Below are positions 8,651 through 16,799 of a stretch of DNA of 36,757 nt, in pieces. The position numbers and the translations under genes were made by a program. Source of the DNA: a bacterium (GTDB lineage Bacteria > Bacillota > Clostridia > Oscillospirales > Oscillospiraceae); contig JAHYYS010000002.1 in NCBI GenBank assembly GCA_019424865.1, forward strand, positions 23,451-60,207, written 5' to 3'. The notes below the pieces were generated by a model that was not told where the DNA came from, did no database searches, and saw nothing but the letters and a program-made list of their open reading frames with translations. Within the stretch, counting starts at the first letter, position 1. Every line of letters begins with the position of its first letter.

Positions 8651-8680
8651 GCTGGAAACGTTACTGGTAACGTTTCCAGC
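8651..8680 (-). promoter_or_regulatory. 30-bp perfect palindromic operator of the maltodextrin operon
   Basis: Two 14-base arms (GCTGGAAACGTTAC and GTAACGTTTCCAGC) flank a central TG without mismatch. Each arm contains the TGGAAACGTT half-site found in the glgP operator. The site begins 13 bases past the -10 box and so covers the first transcribed bases, the expected place for a repressor. The doubled half-site layout could accommodate a repressor dimer in two registers or two dimers. Confidence 0.85.
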
Positions 8681-8693
8681 CTTTCTGTTTTTA

Positions 8694-8722
8694 ATCATAG
8701 ACCACTTGTGAAAAAAGTGCAA
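8694..8722 (-). promoter_or_regulatory. Sigma-A promoter of the maltodextrin operon
   Basis: On the minus strand TTGCAC (8722-8717), a 17-base spacer and TATGAT (8699-8694) lead into the 30-bp palindromic operator. This is the only strong promoter seen upstream of the binding-protein, permease and repressor genes. Confidence 0.82.
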
Positions 8723-8852
8723 GAGATTTTTGTCCCCTCTCCGCATTTTCGTCTGATTATCAAAAGATATTCCGGCGTTTTTGTCTGTTTTGACTATATC
8801 CTTTCCCAAATTTCGCCGTTTTCCCCTGTCAAATCGGCGGGAGAGATTTTCA

Positions 8853-8881
8853 TTGTCTTTTCCTGCGCCAGGCGCTATAAT
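8853..8881 (+). promoter_or_regulatory. Sigma-A promoter of the 8954 gene
   Basis: TTGTCT (8853-8858), 17 bases and TATAAT (8876-8881) on the plus strand, about 70 bases ahead of the start codon. The leader contains a small hairpin built on CCGCC and GGCGG. Confidence 0.75.
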
Positions 8882-8953
8882 ATGGTAAACAGCAAAAGCA
8901 TCCGCCCCGAAGGCGGGTGCGGGCCAATGCACCATTTATGAGGAGGCGTAATC

Positions 8954-9586
8954 ATGAGCAACTATATTATCTCCATTAGCCGGGAGTACGGAAGCGGGGG
9001 CAGGCTGATCGGAAAGCGCCTGGCCTCTCAACTGGGAATTCCCTGCTATGACCGCACCATCATTCAGAAGACCGCGGAAAAAAGCGGCCTTTCCCCCGAG
9101 TTCATCGCCCGGGCGGAGGAGCGGGCCCGCAGCTTCTTCCACCTGTCCGTCACGCCCATCGGCGCCGGCATTCCCGCCTTCACGCTCCAGGGTGTCCCGG
9201 TGAGCCACCAGGCCTTTTTCGCTCAGTCCGAGGTCATCCGGGAGCTGGCGGATGAGGGCCCCTGCGTCATTGTGGGCCGGTGCAGCGACTATGTGCTGGG
9301 CGACCGCCCAGACTGTCTGAAGGTCTTTATCCACGCCGACATGCCCAGCCGCATCCTGCGCTGTGCGGAGGAGTATCACGTCACCGCCGACAACATCGAG
9401 CGGTACATCAACCAGATGGACCGGGGCCGGGCCAACTATTACAGCTATTATACCGGCCACACCTGGGGCAATATGCGCCGGTATGACCTGACCCTCAACT
9501 CCAGCGTCACCGGCATCGAGGGCGCCGCGGAGCTGATCGCCGCCCTGGTCCGGGCACGCAGCGCCCAGGAGGCGGCAAAGGTCTGA
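8954..9586 (+). CDS. Cytidylate-kinase-like family protein
   Basis: A 210-residue protein of the AAK/cytidylate-kinase-like family common in Clostridia. It has a P-loop-like N-terminus SREYGSGGRLIGKRL (residues 9-22), the following CYDRTIIQKTAEKSGLS, and a GPCVIVGRCSDYVL segment after the lid-like middle region. The start is the ATG at 8954 with GAGGAGG seven to eight bases upstream. The substrate is unknown; nucleotide binding is expected from the family, but true CMP kinase activity should not be assumed. Its TGA overlaps the ATG of the next gene by one base, so the two are translationally coupled. Confidence 0.88.
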   Translation: MSNYIISISREYGSGGRLIGKRLASQLGIPCYDRTIIQKTAEKSGLSPEFIARAEERARSFFHLSVTPIGAGIPAFTLQGVPVSHQAFFAQSEVIRELADEGPCVIVGRCSDYVLGDRPDCLKVFIHADMPSRILRCAEEYHVTADNIERYINQMDRGRANYYSYYTGHTWGNMRRYDLTLNSSVTGIEGAAELIAALVRARSAQEAAKV

Positions 9587-10257
9587 TGGAAGCTTCTCCC
9601 CTGTATATCCAGCTCTCCTGTCAGGAGGGGGCATCGGACAACTACTGTGCCGCGGTCCGCTCCCAGGGCGGCGTGCCCCGGGCGGCCTACGCCCCCGAGC
9701 CGGATTTGACCTGTGCCGGCCTGATTTTGTGCGGCGGCGGCGATTTGGACCCCGCCCTGTTCTTTCAGGAAAATCGCGGGGCCCAGCCCCCCGACCCTGT
9801 GCGGGACCGGGCGGAGCTGGCCTTGTTCCGCGCCTTTCTTCAGGCCGGGAAGCCCATCCTGGGCATCTGCCGGGGCCTGCAGGTCATCAACGTGGCTCTG
9901 GGCGGCACTTTGATTCAGGATCTGCCGGAGCCGGTGCGGCCCTTCCACACCGGCGGCCGGCCCGACCGCCTCCACCCCCTCCGCTCCGCCCCCGGCAGCC
10001 TGTGCGAGCAGCTGTACGGCCCCCTTTTCCTGGCCAACAGCGCCCACCATCAGGCGGTGGACCGGCCGGGCGTCGGGCTGAAGCCCACCGCCTGGTCCGA
10101 GAGCGGCCTTGTGGAGGCGGCGGAGCACGAGACCCTGCCCGTCCTGGGGGTCCAGTTCCACCCCGAGCGCCTCACCGCCGATCGCTGGGGGCCAGCCGCA
10201 GCAGACGGCTCCCTGCTGTTCCGCTATTTTCTCTCCCTGTGCCGGGGCGCGGCGTGA
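9586..10257 (+). CDS. Class I glutamine amidotransferase, gamma-glutamyl-GABA hydrolase type
   Basis: 223 residues of the peptidase C26 family (PuuD-like). The oxyanion and nucleophile segment GICRGLQVINVALGG places the catalytic Cys at residue 95, and FHPER supplies His192 and Glu194, completing the triad. The N-terminal CGGGDLDPALFF is also characteristic. Family members hydrolyse gamma-glutamyl amides; no polyamine genes lie nearby, so the substrate is open. The start overlaps the upstream stop (TGATG), and a bidirectional terminator lies about 150 bases past the end. Confidence 0.9.
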   Translation: MEASPLYIQLSCQEGASDNYCAAVRSQGGVPRAAYAPEPDLTCAGLILCGGGDLDPALFFQENRGAQPPDPVRDRAELALFRAFLQAGKPILGICRGLQVINVALGGTLIQDLPEPVRPFHTGGRPDRLHPLRSAPGSLCEQLYGPLFLANSAHHQAVDRPGVGLKPTAWSESGLVEAAEHETLPVLGVQFHPERLTADRWGPAAADGSLLFRYFLSLCRGAA

Positions 10258-10409
10258 TGCGTTTCTCCCCCCGGGGCTTTGGGCTGCACAACATTTTTTA
10301 AGCCGCGGTACGGCCTCCCGGCCCTGCCGCGGCCTTTCTATGCCGGAGGCCGGGATATCTGCCAGCTTTCAGCAAAGCGCCGAATTATCTCCGGCGGGGC
10401 ATGCAGAGC

Positions 10410-10453
10410 AAAAGCGGCGTGTCACTTGTTTTCAAGTGACACGCCGCTTTTTT
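10410..10453. terminator. Bidirectional terminator between convergent genes
   Basis: AAAAGCGGCGTGTCACTTG (10410-10428) pairs with its exact complement (10433-10451) around TTTT; A and T runs on both sides make it work in either direction. It separates the amidotransferase gene from fakA. A weaker hairpin at 10302-10333 lies just before it. Nothing else is seen in 10258-10409. Confidence 0.9.
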
Positions 10454-10466
10454 ATCCGGTTTCCCT

Positions 10467-12167
10467 CTACTCGGCAGAGATCATATAGTAGTACACAGGC
10501 TGACCGCCGGGCAGCAGGTTTACCTCCGCGTTGGGGCAGGCGCTTCCAAAGAGGTCGGCCGTCTGCTGGGCCTGCTCCTGGGATACGTCCTCGCCATAGA
10601 AAATGGAAATAAACTCCGCGGATTGGATCTCCTGGCTGGCTGCCAGCCGGGAGAGCAGGGCGTCCAGATCCTGGTCCGTCCCAAACAGCTGGTGCTCCAT
10701 CAGGGCCAGGTAGTCCCCCTCCTTGATGGCAAAGCCCCCGAACTCCGAGTCCCGGGCGGCATAGGTCACCTCGGCGGTGCGCACCTGGTCCAGCGCCTCG
10801 GTCATGGCGGCGGTGTTGTCCACCACCTGGAGGTCCGGATCCACGGCCAGCATGGCGGCAATCCCCTGGGGCACCGTCTTGGAGGGGATGACAATCACCT
10901 GCTTATCCTCGCACAGCCGGACGCACTGCTCCGCCGCCATAATGATGTTCTTGTTATTGGGCAGGACATAGACCACCTCGGCAGGGGTCCTTTCGATCTC
11001 CCGCAGGATGTCCTCGGTGGAGGGGTTCATGGTCTGCCCGCCGGAGATGACGCCGTCCACCCCCAGGTCCCGGAACACGCTCTCCAGCCCCGCGCCGGCG
11101 CACACCGCCACATAGCCGTACTTCTTTTCCGGCGCGGCCTTTCCGGAGGACGGGGCAGCTGCGCCGCCCTCCTCCATGGACTCCAGCTCCGCCTCCACGG
11201 CCTCCAGATCATCCGTGCTCTGCACGTGCTTTCCGGCGGCCAGGGCCTCGGCCTGGGTGCGCATGTTCTCAATCTTGGCCAGCTCCAGGGTGCCGTACTT
11301 CTGCGCCTCGGTCAGGGCGGCGCCGGGAATGTCGGTGTGGACGTGGACCTTAAAGGCCTCGTCATCCTCGCCGATGACCAGACTGTCGCCGATGCTGTTC
11401 AAATAGGCGCGGAAGGGCTCCAGATCCACCGGTCTGCCGTTTTTGTTCACGATAAACACCGTGTCAAAGGCAAAGGTGATGTCCTCCACGGACATGGCCC
11501 CGAACTCCGCCTTTTCAGCGGCGCCGGCCTCCTCTTCCTCCTGGGGCATGGGCAGGCCCCGCAGCTCGTCCAGCATCCCCTGGAGGATCACCAGGAAGCC
11601 CTTGCCCCCCGCGTCCACCACCCCGGCCTTTTTCAGCACGGGATTCTGGTTGATGGTGTTGGCCAGGGCCTCGTGCCCCTCCTGAATGGCGGCCTCCAGC
11701 ACGGCCTCCAGGGTGTTGTCCTCCCGGGCGTAGCCGGCGGCCCGGGCGGCCGCCAGGCGGGAGACGGTGAGGATGGTGCCCTCGGCCGGCTTCATGACCG
11801 CCTTGTAGGCGGCGGCCACGCCGAAATCCAGGGCGATGGCCAGATCCCGGCCGTCCATCGTCTCCTTGTCCCGGATCGCCTTGGCAAAGCCCCGGAACAG
11901 CAGGGACAAAATTACCCCCGAATTGCCCCGGGCCCCCCGCAGCAGGGCGGAAGCCGCCCCCTGAGCGGCCTGGCCCACCCCCGCGTAGTGGTTCTTCTTC
12001 ATCTCCTGGGCAGCGGCCCCGATGGTCAGGGACATATTGGTACCCGTGTCCCCGTCGGGCACAGGAAACACATTCAGGTCGTTAATGGACTGCTTCTGGG
12101 TGCTGATCGCTGCGGCCGCGTGGATTACCATCCGCTGAAATGCCGCCGCATCAATAGTTTGTATCAT
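10467..12167 (-). CDS. fakA: Fatty acid kinase catalytic subunit FakA (DAK2-domain YloV protein)
   Basis: A 566-residue cytosolic kinase that phosphorylates fatty acids bound to a FakB (DegV) partner, letting exogenous fatty acids enter phospholipid synthesis. The N-terminal DAK2 nucleotide-binding domain has the Mg-binding loop NVFPVPDGDTGTN (residues 32-44) followed by GARGNSGVILSLLFRGF. The C-terminal half (GYVAVCAGAGLESVFRDLG onward) matches the fold that docks FakB. The start is the ATG at 12167 after AAAGGA; a longer frame to 12293 would overlap yloU. It follows yloU by 26 bases, the classic yloU-yloV arrangement. No fakB lies in the window. Confidence 0.93.
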   Translation of the reverse strand: MIQTIDAAAFQRMVIHAAAAISTQKQSINDLNVFPVPDGDTGTNMSLTIGAAAQEMKKNHYAGVGQAAQGAASALLRGARGNSGVILSLLFRGFAKAIRDKETMDGRDLAIALDFGVAAAYKAVMKPAEGTILTVSRLAAARAAGYAREDNTLEAVLEAAIQEGHEALANTINQNPVLKKAGVVDAGGKGFLVILQGMLDELRGLPMPQEEEEAGAAEKAEFGAMSVEDITFAFDTVFIVNKNGRPVDLEPFRAYLNSIGDSLVIGEDDEAFKVHVHTDIPGAALTEAQKYGTLELAKIENMRTQAEALAAGKHVQSTDDLEAVEAELESMEEGGAAAPSSGKAAPEKKYGYVAVCAGAGLESVFRDLGVDGVISGGQTMNPSTEDILREIERTPAEVVYVLPNNKNIIMAAEQCVRLCEDKQVIVIPSKTVPQGIAAMLAVDPDLQVVDNTAAMTEALDQVRTAEVTYAARDSEFGGFAIKEGDYLALMEHQLFGTDQDLDALLSRLAASQEIQSAEFISIFYGEDVSQEQAQQTADLFGSACPNAEVNLLPGGQPVYYYMISAE

Positions 12168-12193
12168 AGCCGACGATTCCTTTCTACGAATGG

Positions 12194-12541
12194 TTAAAAG
12201 CGCATGGAGTCCACGCACACATCCACCGAGGCCACTTCCACGCCGGTGGTCTGGCTGACCACATAGCGCACCTCGCTCATAATGGAGCGGCACACCGCCA
12301 TCAGATTCACGCCGTTCTCCACAATAATGTGCAGCTCGATGGACACGGTGCCGTCCTCGTTGTAATAGACCTTGACTCCCTTGGACATGGACTCCCGCTT
12401 CAGCAGGTGGACCAGGCCATCCGTGGTGGAGCGGACCGCCATACCCTTCACGCCATAGCAGTTGGTGGCAGCGCTTCCGGTGATGACCGTAAATACATCG
12501 CTGCTGATCCGGATCTCGCCCAGGTCATTTTGCAGTTTCAT
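12194..12541 (-). CDS. Asp23/Gls24 family protein (YloU)
   Basis: A 115-residue Asp23/Gls24-type protein, small and cytosolic or membrane-associated, linked in other Firmicutes to cell-envelope stress. The body GEIRISSDVFTVITGSAATN and the C-terminal MSEVRYVVSQTTGVEVASVD are typical. The start is the ATG at 12541, with AAGGAAGG upstream. It is the first gene of the yloU-fakA operon, with a good sigma-A promoter at 12593-12621, and is divergent from spoIIE. Confidence 0.92.
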   Translation of the reverse strand: MKLQNDLGEIRISSDVFTVITGSAATNCYGVKGMAVRSTTDGLVHLLKRESMSKGVKVYYNEDGTVSIELHIIVENGVNLMAVCRSIMSEVRYVVSQTTGVEVASVDVCVDSMRF

Positions 12542-12592
12542 GGGTTTCAACCTTCCTTTCACTGAGGATAGGAACAATGCAATACACGTTTT

Positions 12593-12621
12593 ATTGTATT
12601 CGATTTCCTGTAAAATTACAA
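12593..12621 (-). promoter_or_regulatory. Sigma-A promoter of yloU-fakA
   Basis: Minus-strand TTGTAA (12621-12616), 17-base spacer, TACAAT (12598-12593). An imperfect inverted repeat (AATACA against TGTATT) at about 12581-12599 overlaps the -10 box and could be an operator, though no regulator is suggested by the context. Confidence 0.75.
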
Positions 12622-12718
12622 GTCCCAATGTCCTTTTTCAGTGAAATAGACACAAGCCTCTCCTCTGCCGGACAGCCGCTCCCCTTTCGCCGGAATTTGT
12701 CAGCCTCCGCCCTCCCGG

Positions 12719-12753
12719 TTTCGACGCCGCTTTTCCAATATATGGAATATAAT
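12719..12753 (+). promoter_or_regulatory. Possible Spo0A-dependent promoter of spoIIE
   Basis: TATAAT at 12748-12753 has no -35 match at 16-18 bases. In that position TTTCGACG (12719-12726) is one base from the reverse complement of the 0A box TGTCGAA. In Bacillus subtilis spoIIE is transcribed by sigma-A with Spo0A bound near -35, so the layout fits, but one near-match box is weak evidence. Confidence 0.4.
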
Positions 12754-12830
12754 GGAAACCGTTATTCAGGTGCCCTGTGCGCCCATTTTGCTTCAAACCG
12801 ATTGTCTTTTACATTTAGGAGGAATCCGGC

Positions 12831-15164
12831 ATGACAGCCAGAGAATTCAAAACCAAGCTGACCCGCCTGCGGCAGCAGTCCCGCCAGACCGGCCAGGTCC
12901 AGCTGTCCGCCTCCGCCCTGACACTGGGGGCCGAGGCGGGCATCCACCTGCTTTTGGCCGCGGTGCTGTCCGGGGCCACTGTATTCGGCGCCTCCGCCCC
13001 CTTTGGGGTGGCGCTGGTGGGAGCCGCGGGCTCCGGATTGTGCGGCGCGGCCGCCCTGCTGGGCGCCTGCTTCGGCTATCTTGCCATGCTGGATTTTTCC
13101 AGCGGCCTGCGGTACGCCTCCGCCTGCGTGCTGACCTTTGCGGTGGCCTTTGCCTTTTATGACCTGAAGCCCATGCGCCGGCCCTGGGCCATGCCCCTTG
13201 TGGCCGGACTGTTCAACGGCTTCACCGGTTTTATCGTCCTCTCCCAGGCGGGCTGGCGGACGGTGGATGTCATCTGGTTCCTGCTGGAGGTACTGCTCAC
13301 CGTGGCCGCCTCCTGGTGCTACCGGCTGGTGCTGCTTCCCATGCGCACCAGCCGCACGGACCGGCTTCTCACCCCCGCCCGGCGGGCCGGGGGGCTGGTG
13401 CTGCTGTGCACCGCGGCCATGGCCCTGTCCCCATTATACCTCTACAAGGACATCTCTCTGGGCCGAATTTTGTCCGTCCTGCTGGTCCTGTCCGCCGCCT
13501 GGCGGGGCGGCGTGTCCACCGGGGCGGTGGCGGGGGTGGCCGCCGGGGTATCCATGGACCTGGCGGCGGCCGGCACGCCGCTGTACACCATGGCCTACGG
13601 CATCTCCGGACTGACGGCCGGACTGCGCCGGGGCAAGGGCCGGCCGGGCTGCGCCCTGGTATATGCCCTGACCAACGCGGCTGCGGTGCTGTGGACCTGG
13701 GATCAGGGGCTGCGCCTGTCCATTTTATACGAGGTGCTCTTTGCCTGTCTGGCCTTTCTGCTGATCCCCGAGCGGCTGCTCCGCCGGCTGGGCGTCTGGC
13801 TGGCCCCCGACGCGCCCGGCCCCGTGGACCTGCAGGGCCGGCAGCTGGCCCGGCAGAAGCTGGAGGACACCGCCCGTGCCTTCCGGACCCTGTGCGACTC
13901 CCTGCGCTCCGCCTTCCGCCCCCCGGAAAACGACAACGACGTGGCCACCGTCTTTGACCGGACCGCCAGCCGGGTGTGCCGGAGCTGCTCCCTGCGGGGG
14001 CGGTGCTGGAAACAGGACTACAACACCACCTTCAACGCCCTGAATGACGCCACCCCCGCCATGGTGGAGCGGGGCCGGGCCCAGGCCGGGGACTTTCCCC
14101 GGCACTTCTCCGACCGGTGCATCCATTTTCCCGCCTTTCTTGCCGCCGTCAACGAGGAGCTCACCGCCCTGTTTTACCGCAGGCAGTATAACGCCCGCAT
14201 CCGGGAGAGCCGGGCCGCCGTGTGCCGGCAGTACGCCCAGCTCTCCGAGGTGCTGGGCGCCGCCGCGGCGGAGCTCAGCCGCGAGCTGGTCCCCGACCCC
14301 GCCGGGGACCGCAGGCTGCGGGCCCGGACCGCCGAACTGGGGCTGGAGGTGCGCACCGCGGTCTTTCGGGACAGCCGGGGGCTGCTGCGGGTGGAGGCGG
14401 AGGGCGCGGGCTGCGCCGAGCTCTCCCGCCCCAGCCGGTTGTCGGACCTGTCCGCTCTGCTGGGCGCCCCCCTGCGGGTGGATCGGGAGGAGGAGGGCTT
14501 CCTCTCCCTGATCCAGCAGGAGCCCCTGATGGCGCTGGCGGGGGTGGCCGCCCAGAAAAAAACCGGCGAGACGGTGAGCGGCGACGCGGGCACCTACTTC
14601 AAGCGCTCCGACGGGCAGCTGTATGTCCTGCTGTGCGACGGAATGGGCAGCGGACCGGAGGCCAACCGGGAGAGCTCCCTGGCCGTGCGCCTGCTGGAGC
14701 AGTTCCTTCAGGCGGGCATGGACACCCGCCACGCCCTGACCACCCTGTCCTCCGCCCTGGCGCTCCGTGGGGAGGAGACGGGGGGCTTTACCACCGTGGA
14801 CCTGCTCCAGGTGGATCTGTTCACGGGGGACGGGCAGCTGTTCAAGCTGGGCGCCGCCCCCACCTATGTAAAGAAGGGGGCCAGCGTCCAGCGGCTCACC
14901 GCCGCCTCCCTGCCCGCCGGGCTGGCCGGGGGGGAGAGCGGCGCGCTGGATCAGTTTTCCCTCCGCCTGGCTCCCGGCGACTGCGTGCTGATGGTCAGCG
15001 ACGGCGTGTGCGGCACCGGGGATGACAGCTGGCTGCGGGACAAGCTGGCCGCTTTTGACGGGGAGAGCCCCAAGGATCTGGCCCGGGAGCTGATTCTTCA
15101 AAGCCCCAGGGAGGTCACGGATGACCGCACCGCTCTGGTGATCCGCCTGGAAAAGCGCACATAA
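12831..15164 (+). CDS. spoIIE: Stage II sporulation protein E phosphatase
   Basis: A 777-residue membrane PP2C-type serine phosphatase that dephosphorylates SpoIIAA to activate sigma-F in the forespore and takes part in polar septation. Roughly the first 320 residues are strongly hydrophobic and hold the multi-span membrane domain. A central region includes the Cys pattern CRSCSLRGRCWKQDY. The C-terminal PP2C domain has SGDAGTYFKRSDGQLYVLL, the metal-binding DGMGSG at residues 603-608, and DDRTALVIRL at the end. The start is the ATG at 12831 after AGGAGG. It stands alone and ends in its own terminator. It shows the host is a spore former. Confidence 0.95.
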   Translation: MTAREFKTKLTRLRQQSRQTGQVQLSASALTLGAEAGIHLLLAAVLSGATVFGASAPFGVALVGAAGSGLCGAAALLGACFGYLAMLDFSSGLRYASACVLTFAVAFAFYDLKPMRRPWAMPLVAGLFNGFTGFIVLSQAGWRTVDVIWFLLEVLLTVAASWCYRLVLLPMRTSRTDRLLTPARRAGGLVLLCTAAMALSPLYLYKDISLGRILSVLLVLSAAWRGGVSTGAVAGVAAGVSMDLAAAGTPLYTMAYGISGLTAGLRRGKGRPGCALVYALTNAAAVLWTWDQGLRLSILYEVLFACLAFLLIPERLLRRLGVWLAPDAPGPVDLQGRQLARQKLEDTARAFRTLCDSLRSAFRPPENDNDVATVFDRTASRVCRSCSLRGRCWKQDYNTTFNALNDATPAMVERGRAQAGDFPRHFSDRCIHFPAFLAAVNEELTALFYRRQYNARIRESRAAVCRQYAQLSEVLGAAAAELSRELVPDPAGDRRLRARTAELGLEVRTAVFRDSRGLLRVEAEGAGCAELSRPSRLSDLSALLGAPLRVDREEEGFLSLIQQEPLMALAGVAAQKKTGETVSGDAGTYFKRSDGQLYVLLCDGMGSGPEANRESSLAVRLLEQFLQAGMDTRHALTTLSSALALRGEETGGFTTVDLLQVDLFTGDGQLFKLGAAPTYVKKGASVQRLTAASLPAGLAGGESGALDQFSLRLAPGDCVLMVSDGVCGTGDDSWLRDKLAAFDGESPKDLARELILQSPREVTDDRTALVIRLEKRT

Positions 15165-15170
15165 AAGCCA

Positions 15171-15202
15171 GCGGGCCGCCTTTCAGGCAGCCCGCCGTTT
15201 TT
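15171..15202. terminator. Terminator between spoIIE and the TraB-family gene
   Basis: GCGGG (15171-15175) pairs with CCCGC (15191-15195), with an inner GCC/GGC pair, followed by TTTTT at 15198-15202. AAAA on the left side gives a T-run on the minus strand, so it may work both ways for these convergent genes. Confidence 0.75.
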
Positions 15203-15229
15203 CTCCTTTCGAACGTTTCCCCGTAAAAA

Positions 15230-16645
15230 TCAGGGCTTGGAGACAACCTCCACAGCATAGCCCAGGTCCTTCAGCCCCTGGACAATGCCGGTATTGCCGA
15301 TCATGTGGCCGGCGCCCACCACCATCAGTCCGGTGTGGGAGCCCTCCTGGCTCAGGTAGTCGGCGGCATACTGAATCATACCGGGATCCCGGTCGGTGAA
15401 CAGCTTGCTGTTCAGCTCGTCATCGCTTTGAATGATCGTATCCTTGGGATAGGCGGCGGCAAAGCCCTCGGTGTCCCGTGCCTTCCACTGGTCCATCCAA
15501 ATGCCGATCTGGGCGACCTCCGCCTCCATCGCCTCCTGGGTGGCGGGCTTCAGAGCATCCTCCCCCAGTACGGCGGTGATGGCATCCTTGGTGGCCTGAT
15601 CCATGGTGTTCACGTCCAGGCACATGAGCAGGCCGCTGGCCAGATAGACCTCCTGGTACTCCGGGGACAGGCTGTCGAAGATGCCCCCCTGGAAGGCATA
15701 GGTCTCCACCGCGTCAATGGGGATGCCGGCGTTGGCCGCCTTGGAATTTACATACAGGTCGATGGCCATGGCGTTGGCGCCGGTGGTCTCATCATCCAGC
15801 ATGGCCAGGGACTGGAAGGAGCTGGCCAGGGCCCAGGCCTTGTACTGCGCAATGGCCGCCTCGTCCATCCCCATCATACCCGCCGTGTTCACCACCACCT
15901 GATACAGCTCCGGGGAGATGTGGTCGGCCAGGGTGGTGCCGTCGGAGTACATCTGCATGGCGGCAAACTCGGCAATCTGCGCCTGATCATTGAAGTCCAG
16001 CTCAAAGGTTACCTGGTCGGCGTTCAGGATAATGTCCCGCAGCTGCTTGTGGAAGGGATACACGTTGTTTCGGTCGGTGTGGATGCTCCCCAGCAGATAC
16101 AGGGTGTTGTCCCCCTTGGTGGCCTTCCACAAAAGGCCCAGGGAGCCCGCGTTCTGCTGGTCATACAGGGAGAGAATCAGGCTGTTGGCCATGGTCACGG
16201 CCTCCAGCCGGGTGCAGGTCCGGTCCAAATTCAGGCCGGTGCCGTCGCCGCACAGGGCGCCCGCGCCGGTCATAAAGGCCACGGGCCCCTCCTCCACGCC
16301 GGGGAACGCATAGGCGGCCGCCGCCTGATACAGGGCGTTGACCACGCCGCCCCGGGTGGTATCCAGCACCAGCCCCTCCTGGTCGGGCTCCCGCTGGGCC
16401 ACGCCCAGCAGTGCCAGCTTGTCCGCCACTGTCTGGGCCAGGGCGTCCACCTGTTCCTGGGTCACGGGCTGGCTGTGGCTGGTGTAAAGATCATCCCCGA
16501 ACAGCCCCATGGCGTAGCCGTCCGCCAGCACCCCATAGGCCCAGGCGGGAACGGGCTGCACCGCCGGCTCCTCCGCAGCCAGTACAGGTACCGCGCTCCC
16601 CAGCAGCCCCAGCACCATCACCAGGGCCAAAAGCTTCTTTCTCAT
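15230..16645 (-). CDS. Exported TraB/GumN family protein with SLH-like N-terminal segment
   Basis: 471 residues. A signal peptide (MRKKLLALVMVLGLLGSAVP then VLAAEE) is followed by a region resembling a degenerate S-layer homology repeat (WAYGVLADGYAMGLF, then PVTQEQVDALAQTVADKLALL). The main domain is TraB/GumN, with LYLLGSIHTD, VTFELDF, GIPIDAVETYAFQGGIFDSL and the C-terminal VVGAGHMIGNTGIVQGLKDL. The family shares a fold with haem-binding and metalloprotease-like proteins; the GxxH and GAGH histidines and ELD acidic residues are kept. Exact function is unknown. The start is the ATG at 16645, after AAAGGACGG. Confidence 0.85.
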   Translation of the reverse strand: MRKKLLALVMVLGLLGSAVPVLAAEEPAVQPVPAWAYGVLADGYAMGLFGDDLYTSHSQPVTQEQVDALAQTVADKLALLGVAQREPDQEGLVLDTTRGGVVNALYQAAAAYAFPGVEEGPVAFMTGAGALCGDGTGLNLDRTCTRLEAVTMANSLILSLYDQQNAGSLGLLWKATKGDNTLYLLGSIHTDRNNVYPFHKQLRDIILNADQVTFELDFNDQAQIAEFAAMQMYSDGTTLADHISPELYQVVVNTAGMMGMDEAAIAQYKAWALASSFQSLAMLDDETTGANAMAIDLYVNSKAANAGIPIDAVETYAFQGGIFDSLSPEYQEVYLASGLLMCLDVNTMDQATKDAITAVLGEDALKPATQEAMEAEVAQIGIWMDQWKARDTEGFAAAYPKDTIIQSDDELNSKLFTDRDPGMIQYAADYLSQEGSHTGLMVVGAGHMIGNTGIVQGLKDLGYAVEVVSKP

Positions 16646-16686
16646 AACATACCGTCCTTTCTCCGGGCAGGCCCGGTCTCCTCCCC

Positions 16687-16714
16687 ATTCTATCAAATGG
16701 CATGGAAAAATCAA
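16687..16714 (-). promoter_or_regulatory. Promoter of the TraB-family gene
   Basis: Minus-strand TTGATT (16714-16709), 16-base spacer, TAGAAT (16692-16687), about 40 bases ahead of the start codon. Confidence 0.65.
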
Positions 16715-16768
16715 TTTAAATTTCCATTAAAATACGAAGGAACAAACCTGGCTTTTTCGACACACCGA

Positions 16769-16799
16769 AAAACTGCATGGCCTTTGGCCATGCAGTTTT
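16769..16799 (-). terminator. Terminator hairpin of the band-7 gene, distal copy
   Basis: AAAACTGCATGGCC pairs with GGCCATGCAGTTTT around TTT; on the minus strand it runs into a T-rich tract. The same stem recurs at 17024-17054 with the loop reading AAA, so the two are inverse copies on either side of repeat copy B. Just beyond it on the minus strand is TGTGTCGAAAAAGCC, which looks like a fragment of another repeat end. Confidence 0.75.

Noticed and set aside
13725..15101. 458-codon minus-strand frame opposite spoIIE
   Set aside because: Antisense shadow with Gly/Gln/Pro-rich composition and no family match.
15207..15220. Third LacI/cre operator (AACGTTTCC)
   Set aside because: Only one half-site in a convergent intergenic region, with no palindrome or promoter.
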